A stretch of 64,000 bases of DNA from Paenibacillus sp. BK033 (GTDB lineage: Bacteria > Bacillota > Bacilli > Paenibacillales > Paenibacillaceae): positions 240,143 through 304,142 of the forward strand of contig NZ_SLVP01000006.1 of NCBI RefSeq assembly GCF_004345425.1. The letters run 5' to 3'. Under the pieces are notes generated by a model, which saw only the letters and a list, made by a program, of their open reading frames with translations, did not search any database and had not been told where the DNA came from. This document shows, one piece after another, positions 35,286 to 43,807 of the stretch (the stretch's first letter is position 1; each line of letters opens with the position of its first letter). A program made the position numbers and the translations under genes.

Positions 35286-36864
35286 TAAGACTTCATCTAA
35301 GTCAGGCAAGCAGACCTCTTCGTCCGGGCAAGACAAGCAGCTGGAGCAAGTGCTGCTTCCGGATATGGATATCAATATTGAGCGTCTGCACCGTTTCCTG
35401 GGCGGGGGAGAGGATGTCGTATGCCGTACGTTTCAGCATCGATCTTTCGACAATACACGGTATGCGATTCTCTATATTGACGGCATTGTGGAAGGGACAA
35501 CGATTAATACGCTGCTGCTAAGTCTACTGGATGATGCCAATAATCCGCATACGGACGAGGAGGGAGGCAAGGAGTCCAGCCTTTATCATCATTTGACCGA
35601 GCGGTCCATCGCAATTGGCAAGCTTAGCGAAGTCAGCACGATTGAACAAGCAGGCTACAGTATACTTGAGGGAAGTACGATTCTTGTGGTGGACGGCAGC
35701 CTGCGGGCGATTGTCATGGATACAACCGGAGGCAAAACCCGCGCGGTAGAGGAGCCAAGCACCCAGACGGTTATTCGGGGGCCGAAGGAAGGCTTTACCG
35801 AAAACCTTCGGACCAACACTTCGCTGATTCGAAGAATTATCAAGTCCCCCGACATCCGGTTTGAATACAAAATGATCGGGCGTCAGACGAGAACCAATGT
35901 CGCGGTTGTCTATATGGAGGGACTCGCGGAGGAGGAAATCGTTAAGGAGGTTCACCGCCGGTTAGATAAGATCGATATCGACGGCGTGCTGGAAAGCGGC
36001 TATGTCGAGGAATTCATTCAGGATCGGGCGTTTACGCCTTTCCCGATGCTTCAGAATACCGAGCGTCCGGATGCCGCAAGCGCCGCTTTGCTGGAGGGCC
36101 AGGTATTAATTATGGTGTCCGGAACGCCGTTTGTCCTGATTGCGCCGGTCACCTTTGCCAAGTTCTTTCAATCGAGCGAGGATTACTACCAGCGTTACGA
36201 TATTGCGACCTTTCTGCGTATCATACGGATGGGCTCCTTCTTTATCTCGATGCTGCTGCCGTCGCTCTACATTGCCATCACGACCTTCCACCAGGAAATG
36301 CTGCCGACCTCGCTGCTGATCAGTCTGGCGGCCCAGCGTGAAGGAATACCGTTCCCGGCCTTGCTCGAAGCGTTCCTGATGGAGATTACCTTCGAGATTT
36401 TAAGGGAAGCGGGCGTCCGGATGCCCCGGGTTATCGGACCCGCCATCTCGATTGTTGGAGCACTCGTGCTTGGTCAGGCAGCCGTGCAGGCGGGGATTAT
36501 ATCGGCTGCCATGGTTATCGTCGTATCCTTTACGGCTATTGCGAGCTTCGTTATCCCGGCTGTCAACATGGGCATTGCCGCCCGGCTGATTCGTTTTGTT
36601 CTCATGATTCTGGCGGGAACCTTCGGGTTGTTCGGCATTATGTCGGGGCTTATGATTCTGCTTGCTCATTTATGCGGATTACGCTCATTCGGCAAGCCGT
36701 ATATGATGCCTTTTTCGCCTTTTGTTCCGTCTAATTTGAAGGATGTTCTGATTCGCGTGCCATGGTGGGCGATGCGCAAACGCCCTGTTAATATCGCTGA
36801 TGATAGCAACACAATAAGGGAAGGCGCTGGGCAGAAGCCCGGCCCTGATCAGGAAGGAGCCTAG
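35275..36864 (+). CDS. GerA family germination protein (A subunit), operon 2
   Basis: This 529-aa subunit has a soluble N-terminal region that includes a long low-complexity Ser/Gln-rich start (SSKSGKQTSSSGQDKQ), GPKEGFTENLRTNTSLIRRI and QTRTNVAVVYMEGLAEEEIV, then the C-terminal membrane part with AALLEGQVLIMVSGTPFVLI and ISLAAQREGIPFPALLEAFL. It is clearly longer than the operon 1 paralogue. Its C-terminus is Pro/Gly-rich. It starts within the end of the preceding B gene and is followed 4 bases later by another B gene. Confidence 0.94.
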   Translation: MLIDKTSSKSGKQTSSSGQDKQLEQVLLPDMDINIERLHRFLGGGEDVVCRTFQHRSFDNTRYAILYIDGIVEGTTINTLLLSLLDDANNPHTDEEGGKESSLYHHLTERSIAIGKLSEVSTIEQAGYSILEGSTILVVDGSLRAIVMDTTGGKTRAVEEPSTQTVIRGPKEGFTENLRTNTSLIRRIIKSPDIRFEYKMIGRQTRTNVAVVYMEGLAEEEIVKEVHRRLDKIDIDGVLESGYVEEFIQDRAFTPFPMLQNTERPDAASAALLEGQVLIMVSGTPFVLIAPVTFAKFFQSSEDYYQRYDIATFLRIIRMGSFFISMLLPSLYIAITTFHQEMLPTSLLISLAAQREGIPFPALLEAFLMEITFEILREAGVRMPRVIGPAISIVGALVLGQAAVQAGIISAAMVIVVSFTAIASFVIPAVNMGIAARLIRFVLMILAGTFGLFGIMSGLMILLAHLCGLRSFGKPYMMPFSPFVPSNLKDVLIRVPWWAMRKRPVNIADDSNTIREGAGQKPGPDQEGA

Positions 36865-36868
36865 AATC

Positions 36869-37978
36869 ATGAAACCGGCTATATCGACCCTGCAGACCGT
36901 TGCCTTAATTCAAAGTGCCATTACGCCTACGCTGGTATTGGCCATACCGAGCGTAATGGTCTCGATTGCTCACCATGATGCTTGGATTTCAGGCATCATA
37001 GCGGCTATAGCCGGCATGATCATGGCTCTGGGAATCGCGATGATCTGCAAAGCCAATAAAGGACAGCTGTTTGTGGAATGGATGGAGAGCAGCTTCGGAA
37101 GACCGATTGGCATGGCTGTCGGCTTGCTGATCGGTATTTATTATTTCAACACCTTTTGCGTCATTGTCCGGGCGTTTGCCGATTTTGTATCCGATATCGT
37201 GCTTGATTCCACCCCGCTGTTTATGCTGACGATCATGATGGTGATCGTTACGGCTTTTATTGTCCTGCAGGGAATCGAGGCAATTGCGCGTTCGGCTTTT
37301 ATAGTACTTATTATGATTCTGATTGTCATTCCTGTCTCTGTCTTCGTTCTTTATACCGATATTGGCTTCGAAAGGTTAATTCCGGTGTTTGATACAAGCA
37401 TGATAAGAATGGCAATCGCTTCTTTTCCGCCCGTTGGTCTTATGTCCGAGGTTGCCATTCTGCTCCTCATAAGCCCGTATATGAAAAATCCAGCATCCGG
37501 CATGAAGGCAAGCGTAATCGGTACTCTCCTTGGTTCCGCGCAGCTTGTGATTATCATATTGCTGGCCTTGACCATTTTCGGGCAGCAGCTTGTCCCGCTG
37601 ATGTCCTACGCTTTCGTTAACGTAATGGCCATCGTCGAGGTTGGTGAATTTCTGGAGCGTATCGAGGTTTTTACCGTGTCGGTCTGGTTCCTCACTATGT
37701 ATGTCAAACTAGCGATGTTCCTGTTTGCCTCCGTTCATTGCATCTTTCATTCTCTTCGTTTGCGCAGCGAGCGCCATGCGGTGATCGGGCTCAGCGTTCT
37801 TGCCATAGTAACGTCGGCAGGCGAGTGGCCGCAAAATATGGAAAGCAGCTTTATGGCAACCATGGTCAATATGCCGGTGCTGCTCATTATGAATATTGTA
37901 TTGCCTATTCTCATTGCGTTCGGACTTCTCGTAACGAGTGGGAGACGAAAGCGGCAAGGAGGTATGCAGAAGCCATGA
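36869..37978 (+). CDS. GerB family germination permease, second copy in operon 2
   Basis: This 369-aa ten-helix membrane protein is a second GerB-type subunit in the same operon. The N-terminus MKPAISTLQTVALIQSAITP and the long PSVMVSIAHHDAWISGI stretch are typical of the family. It diverges strongly from the first B protein, so this is not a recent tandem duplication. AAGGAG precedes the ATG. Its TGA overlaps the C-subunit ATG. Confidence 0.93.
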   Translation: MKPAISTLQTVALIQSAITPTLVLAIPSVMVSIAHHDAWISGIIAAIAGMIMALGIAMICKANKGQLFVEWMESSFGRPIGMAVGLLIGIYYFNTFCVIVRAFADFVSDIVLDSTPLFMLTIMMVIVTAFIVLQGIEAIARSAFIVLIMILIVIPVSVFVLYTDIGFERLIPVFDTSMIRMAIASFPPVGLMSEVAILLLISPYMKNPASGMKASVIGTLLGSAQLVIIILLALTIFGQQLVPLMSYAFVNVMAIVEVGEFLERIEVFTVSVWFLTMYVKLAMFLFASVHCIFHSLRLRSERHAVIGLSVLAIVTSAGEWPQNMESSFMATMVNMPVLLIMNIVLPILIAFGLLVTSGRRKRQGGMQKP

Positions 37979-39207
37979 GACTACGGATTAAGTCTATCTG
38001 CTGTGCTGTGTTGCTTCTTCTGTTTGCGACTATGACAACCGGCTGCTGGAACCGGATCGAGCTGAACGAAGTGGCCATCACATCGGCAACGGGCATCGAT
38101 TGGGACGGAAGCAGCTGGATTGTTTCTTACCAGGTCGTTATTCCTGCCGCAATCTCGTCGGTTATGGGGGGATCGGGAGGCAGCGGTCCAAAGTCGCCAA
38201 TCATTGTCTATTCGACGAAAGGCAAAACCATCCGGGATGCGATTATGCACAGCTATTCGGAAAGCCCGCGCAAGCTGTTTTTCGCGCATAACCGCGTTGT
38301 CGTAATTGGGGAAAAAGCGCTGCAGCACGGCATAAACGAGCTGATCGACGTGTATTTCCGCAATTCGGGCACGAGGGAGACCGTAAGCGTGCTTGCAACC
38401 CCGGGCACGGCGCGCCGGATTCTGGAGCAGTTCATGCAGCTGCAGGCGATCTCGGGGGCGGGTATGAAGGAGATTATTTTATCCGAGATGAAAAACACCT
38501 CCATATTGCCGAATATTCCGGTCTATCAGCTGGCCATGGAAGTGACCGGGGATGCGAAGAGCGCCGTTGTTCCCGAGATTTTCGTATCCGGAACGAAGGA
38601 TACGTCTTCCTTGGAGTCGTTCGGAAGCACCTCTATTCCTTCCAAGCTTAAGCTTGGGCGTCTAGCCGTGATGAAGGATGACAAAATGATCGGCTGGATG
38701 AGCCGGAAGGAATCGCTAGGCGCATCCTATTTGCGGGACAGCGTGAAGCAATCCTATGTGGTTGTTCCTTGCGAAGACGATAAGGGGAAGAAAGGCTATG
38801 ACACCATTCAAATTTTGAAGTCTTCCACGAAGGTTATTCCGAAGCTGAAGAACAATCAGCTCACGTTTACGGCGGAGGTCGACGTTACCGGATCGCTAAT
38901 GGAATCCACTTGCGCACAAGACTTATACAAACCCGGCATCATCCAGTCGCTGGAACAGGGAGGGCAAGCGCAGGTTAGCTCTCTGCTGCAAGAGGCGTGG
39001 AAGAAGGGCCAGCAGTTAAATACGGACATATTCGGAGCGGCGGAGAAAACCCACCGCAAATATCCGAAGCAGTGGAAGGCATGGAGCAAGAATTGGGACG
39101 AGGTGTTTAAGCATGCTCCGCTGGAGCCGAAGGTCAAGTTCCGCATGGCTCGGATGGGATTAAGCAACAAATCTTTTGATTACTTGACGGATAAGAAGGA
39201 GAAGTAA
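37975..39207 (+). CDS. Ger(x)C family germination lipoprotein (C subunit), operon 2
   Basis: This 410-aa lipoprotein has signal sequence SICCAVLLLLFATMTTGCWN with the lipid-modified Cys in TTGCWNR, the GerC hallmark. The GerAC body ends with FGAAEKTHRKYPKQWKAW. The ATG at 37975 overlaps the preceding stop codon, and AAGGAGG lies 11 bases upstream. Much longer frame extensions upstream overlap the B gene and are not used. Confidence 0.94.
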   Translation: MRLRIKSICCAVLLLLFATMTTGCWNRIELNEVAITSATGIDWDGSSWIVSYQVVIPAAISSVMGGSGGSGPKSPIIVYSTKGKTIRDAIMHSYSESPRKLFFAHNRVVVIGEKALQHGINELIDVYFRNSGTRETVSVLATPGTARRILEQFMQLQAISGAGMKEIILSEMKNTSILPNIPVYQLAMEVTGDAKSAVVPEIFVSGTKDTSSLESFGSTSIPSKLKLGRLAVMKDDKMIGWMSRKESLGASYLRDSVKQSYVVVPCEDDKGKKGYDTIQILKSSTKVIPKLKNNQLTFTAEVDVTGSLMESTCAQDLYKPGIIQSLEQGGQAQVSSLLQEAWKKGQQLNTDIFGAAEKTHRKYPKQWKAWSKNWDEVFKHAPLEPKVKFRMARMGLSNKSFDYLTDKKEK

Positions 39208-39210
39208 GTT

Positions 39211-39468
39211 ATGTTATACGTCGCAATTGTGATCGTACTGGCGTACATCGTGTCGTTGGTTGCAGGTGGAAAGCCGCTTATCCGCAAGAAATGGTACAAG
39301 GATTTTGCCGTATACCTGGTTCTGCTGACCTGGAGCACCGTTATCGCGGTGGGCTATGTGCTCAATTGGCGGGGTGTAGCCGTCGGGACAACGGTAGCGC
39401 TTATCAACATGGGAATGGAGCCGATTCGAACCGTCATGCTGGGCATAGTTGGCTGGGGGATGAAATAA
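39211..39468 (+). CDS. Two-helix small protein of the germinant receptor (D-subunit-like)
   Basis: This 85-aa protein has two membrane helices (LYVAIVIVLAYIVSLVAGG and DFAVYLVLLTWSTVIAVGYV) with a short basic loop between them. Position 3 bases after the C-subunit gene and the 2-TM layout match the small D subunits found with some Bacillus germinant receptors, which modulate receptor activity. AAGGAGAAG precedes the ATG. Assignment rests on context and topology. Confidence 0.8.
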   Translation: MLYVAIVIVLAYIVSLVAGGKPLIRKKWYKDFAVYLVLLTWSTVIAVGYVLNWRGVAVGTTVALINMGMEPIRTVMLGIVGWGMK

Positions 39469-39521
39469 AGACTAGTGCTTGAATCCTTGCGTGTATTAGG
39501 TACATAGGGAAAAGATAGTTC

Positions 39522-39556
39522 TGGAAGAACCCGCTGGAGCGGGTTCTTCTTGCGTT
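39522..39556 (+). terminator. Terminator of germination operon 2
   Basis: Stem AAGAACCCGCT / AGCGGGTTCTT with loop GG-type triplet, followed by CTTGCGTTTG. Confidence 0.7.
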
Positions 39557-39670
39557 TGTTTGCTACGTGCGAACCAATTCTTGCCGAAGGGTGCCGAATA
39601 AAAAGGAATCCCGCCGAATGACAGCGAATCAGATGAGCCGCAATTATTTCTTCAGAAGGTGTGATCATCG

Positions 39671-40696
39671 TTGAGCAGGTTGTTGAAGTGGGTCCTTTGT
39701 ATGATTATGGTTATGATGGCATTGGTCAGCTATCCCGGTAATATGGGGGCGGAAGCGGAAAAGGCTTCAGGAATTACCGTGCCTTACACCGTTAAGCCGG
39801 GGGATACGTGGTTTGGCATCTCGAAAAAATATTATCTTACAGGCGATTACGAGCAAGTAGCGAAAGTAAACGGTTTGAATTCAAAAGCCTCGCTGAAAGC
39901 CGGTACAGTGATCAAGCTGAAAAGCCCTCTTGTCCTCGACTACTACGAGGTACAGCCGGGAGATACTTTATTCGCCATTGCCAAAAGCTATTTTAACCGC
40001 GGCTATTATATGAATACGTTAATGACGTACAACGGGATCACCGATCCCAACACCGAGCTGCAAATCGGGATGACGCTTCGCATTCCGCTGCCGTCGGGAG
40101 AAGGCAGGCATCATGTTGTAAAAGGCGATACCCTGTACAGCCTGTCTGTGAAATATTTCGAATCGCAGGACTATCAAAAGGCGGTTGCCCAGACGAACGG
40201 AGTAGACACGTCCGCAAGTCTGATTCAAGCGGGCCAAGAGCTGCGGATCCCAAATCCGTATTATATGGCGGCGGCAAAGTCCGGCAGCACGGCTGCTGCG
40301 GCCGCTTCGGCCAAGCTGTCCATAGATATCGATATTACTAAGAACAAGCTGTACGTCAAGTCAGGCGGGACGGTCAAGAAGACCTTCGATATCGCCAGCG
40401 GGAAAAAAGCGGGTTTGACGCCGACGGGAACCTTCGAGATTCTAACGAAAATCGAGAACCCTTGGTACTCCGCCAAAGGAATTCCCGGCGGCGATCCGAA
40501 GAACCCGCTGGGCAGCCGATGGCTGGGATTAAGCGTCCCGAATACGCAAGGAACGAAGTACGGCATACACGGGACCAATGCTCCTTCGTCAATCGGCACT
40601 AACGCCAGCGCGGGCTGCATCCGCATGCTGAACGACGATGTAGAGTGGTTATATAATGAGGTGCCTACGGGGACAAAGGTTACGATACATAAGTGA
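39671..40696 (+). CDS. L,D-transpeptidase with three LysM domains
   Basis: This 341-aa exported cell-wall enzyme forms 3-3 peptidoglycan cross-links or attaches proteins to the wall. An N-terminal signal or anchor helix (KWVLCMIMVMMALVSYPG) is followed by three LysM repeats (starting YTVKPGDTWFGIS, YEVQPGDTLFAIA and HHVVKGDTLYSLS), then the YkuD catalytic domain (about 217-341) with IASGKKAGLTPTGTF, YGIHGTNAPSSIG and the catalytic Cys in NASAGCIRM. The start is TTG at 39671 with AGAAGGTGATC upstream. It stands alone; downstream is the palindrome array. Confidence 0.93.
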   Translation: MSRLLKWVLCMIMVMMALVSYPGNMGAEAEKASGITVPYTVKPGDTWFGISKKYYLTGDYEQVAKVNGLNSKASLKAGTVIKLKSPLVLDYYEVQPGDTLFAIAKSYFNRGYYMNTLMTYNGITDPNTELQIGMTLRIPLPSGEGRHHVVKGDTLYSLSVKYFESQDYQKAVAQTNGVDTSASLIQAGQELRIPNPYYMAAAKSGSTAAAAASAKLSIDIDITKNKLYVKSGGTVKKTFDIASGKKAGLTPTGTFEILTKIENPWYSAKGIPGGDPKNPLGSRWLGLSVPNTQGTKYGIHGTNAPSSIGTNASAGCIRMLNDDVEWLYNEVPTGTKVTIHK

Positions 40697-40718
40697 TTTT
40701 GGAGTTGGATAAAGGAGA

Positions 40719-41178
40719 TTAAGGCCCCTCAGGGGCCTTAACATTCAGAACGCAGCTGCGATTTGTCGGGTTAAGGTCCCTAAGGGACCTTAAAGCTGCA
40801 AAAGCATGGCGAAAGGCGGCAAACTAAGGGCTATTTCCAGTTTTTAAGGTCCTTGAGGGACCTTAAAATGGTGAGTGGTGCGCCAATTTGTGTGGTTAAG
40901 GTCCCTAAGGGACCTTAACGCGGTGGAACCCTGGAGGACTGAACATAGAGCAGTGCGATAAGACCCTGCTGGGGTCTTATCGGGCTTGAGTAGAGTGAAT
41001 ATGCAGCGAATAAGACCCCGACAGGGTCTTATTTTATTGTACAGTGCACGAAAAGTGGCGTCAGTGGTGTGCAAAAGCATGCTTTAAGACCCTGTAGGGG
41101 TCTTAAGCATCTAAGTTGAGTGGTAATAGACCAAATAAGACCCGCCAGGGTCTTATTTGGTCTATTACCACTCAACTT
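40719..41178. repeat. Array of eight helically phased palindromes
   Basis: Eight palindromes of 23-25 bp lie between convergent genes. Four have arms TTAAGGTCC / GGACCTTAA or the compensated TTAAGGCCC / GGGCCTTAA (40719-40741, 40771-40793, 40844-40866, 40896-40918) and four have arms TAAGACCC / GGGTCTTA (40957-40981, 41009-41033, 41084-41106 and the core of 41113-41178). Each has a 4-5 base centre. Centre-to-centre distances are about 52, 73, 52, 62, 52, 74 and 51 bp, all near whole multiples of the 10.5-bp helical repeat. Spacers are mostly unrelated, but TGCAAAAGCATG occurs in two of them (40798 and 41070). Confidence 0.9.
41113..41178. repeat. 31-bp perfect inverted repeat, last member of the palindrome array
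   Basis: Arms of 31 bases, starting AAGTTGAGTGGTAATAGACC on the left, are exact complements around a 4-base centre. The inner part is the TAAGACCC / GGGTCTTA palindrome of the array. It ends 16 bases from the stop codon of the minus-strand MFS gene and can serve as its terminator, although no T-run is present. Confidence 0.9.
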
Positions 41179-41193
41179 GGCGTAACCCCCCGC

Positions 41194-42411
41194 CTACGCC
41201 TTGCCCATCAGCTTCGAATCCTTCGGCAGCAGGAACGCGCAAAGTCCAAGCAGCGGAAGGAAGGAGCACAGCTCGATGGTAAAAGCGACGTCCTTCACGT
41301 CGGTCAGCCAGCCGAGCAGAACGGAGCCAAGTCCGCCCATGCCAAAGGCGAGCCCGAAGAACAAGCCGGATACGGTGCCGATATGCCTTGGCATCAGCTC
41401 CTGCGCATAGACGATAATGACGGAGAAGCCGGACATCAGAATCAGGCCAATTGCGCAGCACAAGACAAGAGCGACAGCCGGGCTTGCATAAGGGAGCAGC
41501 AGCGAGAACGGCGCCGTTCCGGCGATGGAGATCCAGATCATCGTCTTGCGGCCGAACTTGTCGGCAAGCGGTCCGCCTAGCAGCGTGCCTACCATACCCG
41601 CGAATTGCAGAGCGAACAAGCAGATTTGCGCGCGAGAGAACGACAACCCGTAATGATCGATGAAATAGAACGAATAATAGCCGGTCATGCCCGCTATATA
41701 AACAAACTTGGAGAACAGCAGGATAATGAGGAGCGCCATCGTGCCAGCCACGAACATGGTGGAATGCGGCGATTGCCGATCCAGCATCCGGCTAGCCGCC
41801 TTTTTGATCGATGCGGCAGCGGTTAGCTGGCCGGCATACCAGCGGCTGATAATCTGTTGAATAACGATGCCTATAGCGGCAAAAATCGTAAACCACAAGA
41901 AGCCTTTTTGGCCATGCGGCATTAACAAAAAGGCAACAAGCAGCGGCGCCAGCGCCTGGCCGGTATTGCCGCCTACCTGGAATACCGATTGCGCCATCCC
42001 TTTCCCGCCGGAGGCAGCCATCCGGGCTACCCGGGAAGATTCCGGGTGCAGGACGGACGAGCCCACCCCGATGAGGGCGGAAGAGACAAGCAGCATCCAG
42101 AAGCTGTCCGCATAAGCGAAGCCAATTACGCCGGCGAGCGAGAAGAGCATGCCAAGCGGCAGCAGGAACGGCATGGGCCTGCGGTCGGACACATAGCCGA
42201 TAAACGGCTGGAGCAGGGATGCGGTAATGTTGAGCATAAAGGCTACCCAGCCGATTTTGGTGAAGCTCAGATGCATCTCGGATTGAAACAGCGGAAAGGC
42301 TGAAGGCACGGCGGTCTGCATTGCATCATTCAGCAAATGGGCGAAGCTGACGCCAAACAGCATCCAGATCGCCGGGTTGCGCTGCGCCTGTAAAGCAGCG
42401 GTCGTATTCAT
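41194..42411 (-). CDS. MFS exporter, fosmidomycin-resistance (Fsr) family
   Basis: This 405-aa transporter has twelve helices. Family features include FGVSFAHLLNDAMQTAVPSA near the start, GYVSDRRPMPFLLPLGM after helix 2, and GVGSSVLHPESSRVARMAAS, which are hallmarks of Fsr-like proteins. It probably exports a toxic compound by proton antiport; the substrate is not known. The ATG at 42411 has AAGGGGGAA 7 bases upstream, so the longer upstream extension is discarded. The divergent AraC-type gene is its likely regulator. Confidence 0.88.
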   Translation of the reverse strand: MNTTAALQAQRNPAIWMLFGVSFAHLLNDAMQTAVPSAFPLFQSEMHLSFTKIGWVAFMLNITASLLQPFIGYVSDRRPMPFLLPLGMLFSLAGVIGFAYADSFWMLLVSSALIGVGSSVLHPESSRVARMAASGGKGMAQSVFQVGGNTGQALAPLLVAFLLMPHGQKGFLWFTIFAAIGIVIQQIISRWYAGQLTAAASIKKAASRMLDRQSPHSTMFVAGTMALLIILLFSKFVYIAGMTGYYSFYFIDHYGLSFSRAQICLFALQFAGMVGTLLGGPLADKFGRKTMIWISIAGTAPFSLLLPYASPAVALVLCCAIGLILMSGFSVIIVYAQELMPRHIGTVSGLFFGLAFGMGGLGSVLLGWLTDVKDVAFTIELCSFLPLLGLCAFLLPKDSKLMGKA

Positions 42412-42478
42412 GGAACGGTTCCCCCTTTTCATTTTTTTCAGTATAGCGGGGAAGGCGGAAAACGGTCGTTGCGAAAAG

Positions 42479-42508
42479 TGCTGCAAATGGAGCAACTTTT
42501 GCTATAAT
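42479..42508 (+). promoter_or_regulatory. -10 box and dyad in the MFS-AraC divergent region
   Basis: TATAAT at 42503-42508 is overlapped by AGCAACTTTTGCT (42491-42503), a dyad of AGCAA and TTGCT. A related half (AAAAGTGCTGCA) lies just upstream. This is a good candidate operator for the AraC-type regulator; no clear -35 box is seen. Confidence 0.5.
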
Positions 42509-42526
42509 GGTGGCAGGTGAAGAGAC

Positions 42527-43327
42527 ATGGAGACGAAAGTAGAGACCAACTGGATTGAGCTGTGGCAAGGAAGCCATAACTTCAAGAATGTTCCCCATAA
42601 GCATGAGGACTGGATGCAGGTCACGCTTCCGATCAAAGGCACGGTTCATTTTACGCAGGAAGAGCGGAGCTATGGCCTGAAGCAAGGCAACGGGCTGCTC
42701 CAGCCGCCGGGGACCGAGCATCATTTTTATTTGGGCGAGCAATCCTCCGTCATTATTATTAAAGTTCGCGAACGCGGAAACGGGGGGATGGAGTCCCTTC
42801 AGCCGCATTTTATGGCGGGAGCGGGACAGGACATCCGGCAGGAATTTCATACCGGAGACATGATAGGCCGGTTCCGTCAATGGATGATGGCGCTGATTGA
42901 AGGGCAGGCCTTGGCCGATCCGATTGCGGTGCAGGAGGTGGAGCAGGATGTGGTCGCCTATCTGGGCGGCATGCTGAAGCTTGGCCAGAAGGAGCTGCTG
43001 CCGCCGGGCATTAACGATCCGCATATTAGGCGGGCCTTGACCTATCTCCATGACTGCTACGACCATACGATTAATATCGAGGAGCTTGCCGGAATCGCGC
43101 TTCAAAGCCGGTATCATTTCATCCGATCCTTCCGTGAAGCAACCGGTACAACGCCTTATCAATATTTGCTAAGGCTGCGCATTACGGAGGCCATGAACAG
43201 ACTGCGCCGTTCGGGCGCCACGATCGGACGGATCAGCGCGGATCTCGGCTTCTCGAGCACAAGCCAATTTCACCGCGCTTTCCTGAAAATGACCGGCGTT
43301 ACCCCGCAGGTGTACCGCCAGCAATAA
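42527..43327 (+). CDS. AraC family transcriptional regulator with cupin sensor domain
   Basis: This 266-aa cytoplasmic regulator has an N-terminal cupin-like ligand domain (about 1-120: NVPHKHEDWMQVTLPIKGTV, QPPGTEHHFYL) and a C-terminal double HTH (about 165-266: HTINIEELAGIALQSRYHFI, ATGTTPYQYLLRLRI, FSSTSQFHRAFLKMTGVTP). It faces the Fsr-like exporter gene across 115 bases and probably controls it. A terminator follows. Confidence 0.9.
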   Translation: METKVETNWIELWQGSHNFKNVPHKHEDWMQVTLPIKGTVHFTQEERSYGLKQGNGLLQPPGTEHHFYLGEQSSVIIIKVRERGNGGMESLQPHFMAGAGQDIRQEFHTGDMIGRFRQWMMALIEGQALADPIAVQEVEQDVVAYLGGMLKLGQKELLPPGINDPHIRRALTYLHDCYDHTINIEELAGIALQSRYHFIRSFREATGTTPYQYLLRLRITEAMNRLRRSGATIGRISADLGFSSTSQFHRAFLKMTGVTPQVYRQQ

Positions 43328-43336
43328 TAGAAATTT

Positions 43337-43362
43337 AACCCTTCCGGTCAAGGAAGGGTTTT
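43337..43362 (+). terminator. Terminator of the AraC-type gene
   Basis: Stem AACCCTTCC / GGAAGGGTT with loop GGTCAA, followed by TT. Confidence 0.8.
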
Positions 43363-43374
43363 AGCCGTTTTACC

Positions 43375-43406
43375 TTGACCTTCACATTAATGTGAGGGTA
43401 TATAAT
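43375..43406 (+). promoter_or_regulatory. MerR-type promoter with operator dyad
   Basis: TTGACC (43375-43380) and TATAAT (43401-43406) are separated by 20 bp, the overlong spacer typical of MerR-regulated promoters. Inside lies the perfect dyad TCACATTAATGTGA (43382-43395). The MerR gene itself starts 34 bases downstream, so autoregulation is likely. Confidence 0.8.
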
Positions 43407-43439
43407 GGGTTCGAATCGACGATGCAGGAGGCGTTAGGG

Positions 43440-43805
43440 ATGAAAATCGGAGAGCTTGCGACCCGTACGGGAGTTAGTCTGCGGTCGCTTCGTTATTATG
43501 AGGAGCAGGGACTGCTTACTCCCATTCGGCTGGAGAACGGATACCGGGAATATTCGCCGCTTGCCGAGGAGCAGGTGCGGACGATTCAGCTGTATCTTCA
43601 GCTTGGCTTATCGACGGAGCAAATCGCCGGTTTCCTGCACTGCGTCTTGAAGAACAAGGAGGCGTTCTGCAAGGAGGTGCTCCCGATCTACCGCGAGAAG
43701 CTGGAGGAGATCGAGACGCAGATTCAGCTCCTGAGCAGCATTAAACGCAATCTGGAAGACCGCATAGCGTCGATTCTGGAAGATCAGAAGGAAACGGAGG
43801 AATGA
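43440..43805 (+). CDS. MerR family transcriptional regulator
   Basis: This 121-aa regulator has an N-terminal winged HTH (KIGELATRTGVSLRSLRYYE, EQGLLTPIRLENGYREYS) and a long dimerisation coiled coil (EKLEEIETQIQLLSSIKRNL). Two cysteines, in FLHCVLKNKEAFCKEV, lie near the start of that helix and could sense thiol stress or metal. The ATG at 43440 follows CAGGAGG by 9 bases. Its TGA overlaps a possible ATG of the thioredoxin gene, so they form one operon under the MerR-type promoter. Confidence 0.9.
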   Translation: MKIGELATRTGVSLRSLRYYEEQGLLTPIRLENGYREYSPLAEEQVRTIQLYLQLGLSTEQIAGFLHCVLKNKEAFCKEVLPIYREKLEEIETQIQLLSSIKRNLEDRIASILEDQKETEE

Positions 43806-43807
43806 AG

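Noticed and set aside
40719..41178. CRISPR array or simple series of terminators
   Set aside because: Repeats are palindromic, in two sequence classes, with spacers of uneven length and no cas genes nearby. Most copies also lack T-runs, so ordinary terminators are unlikely.
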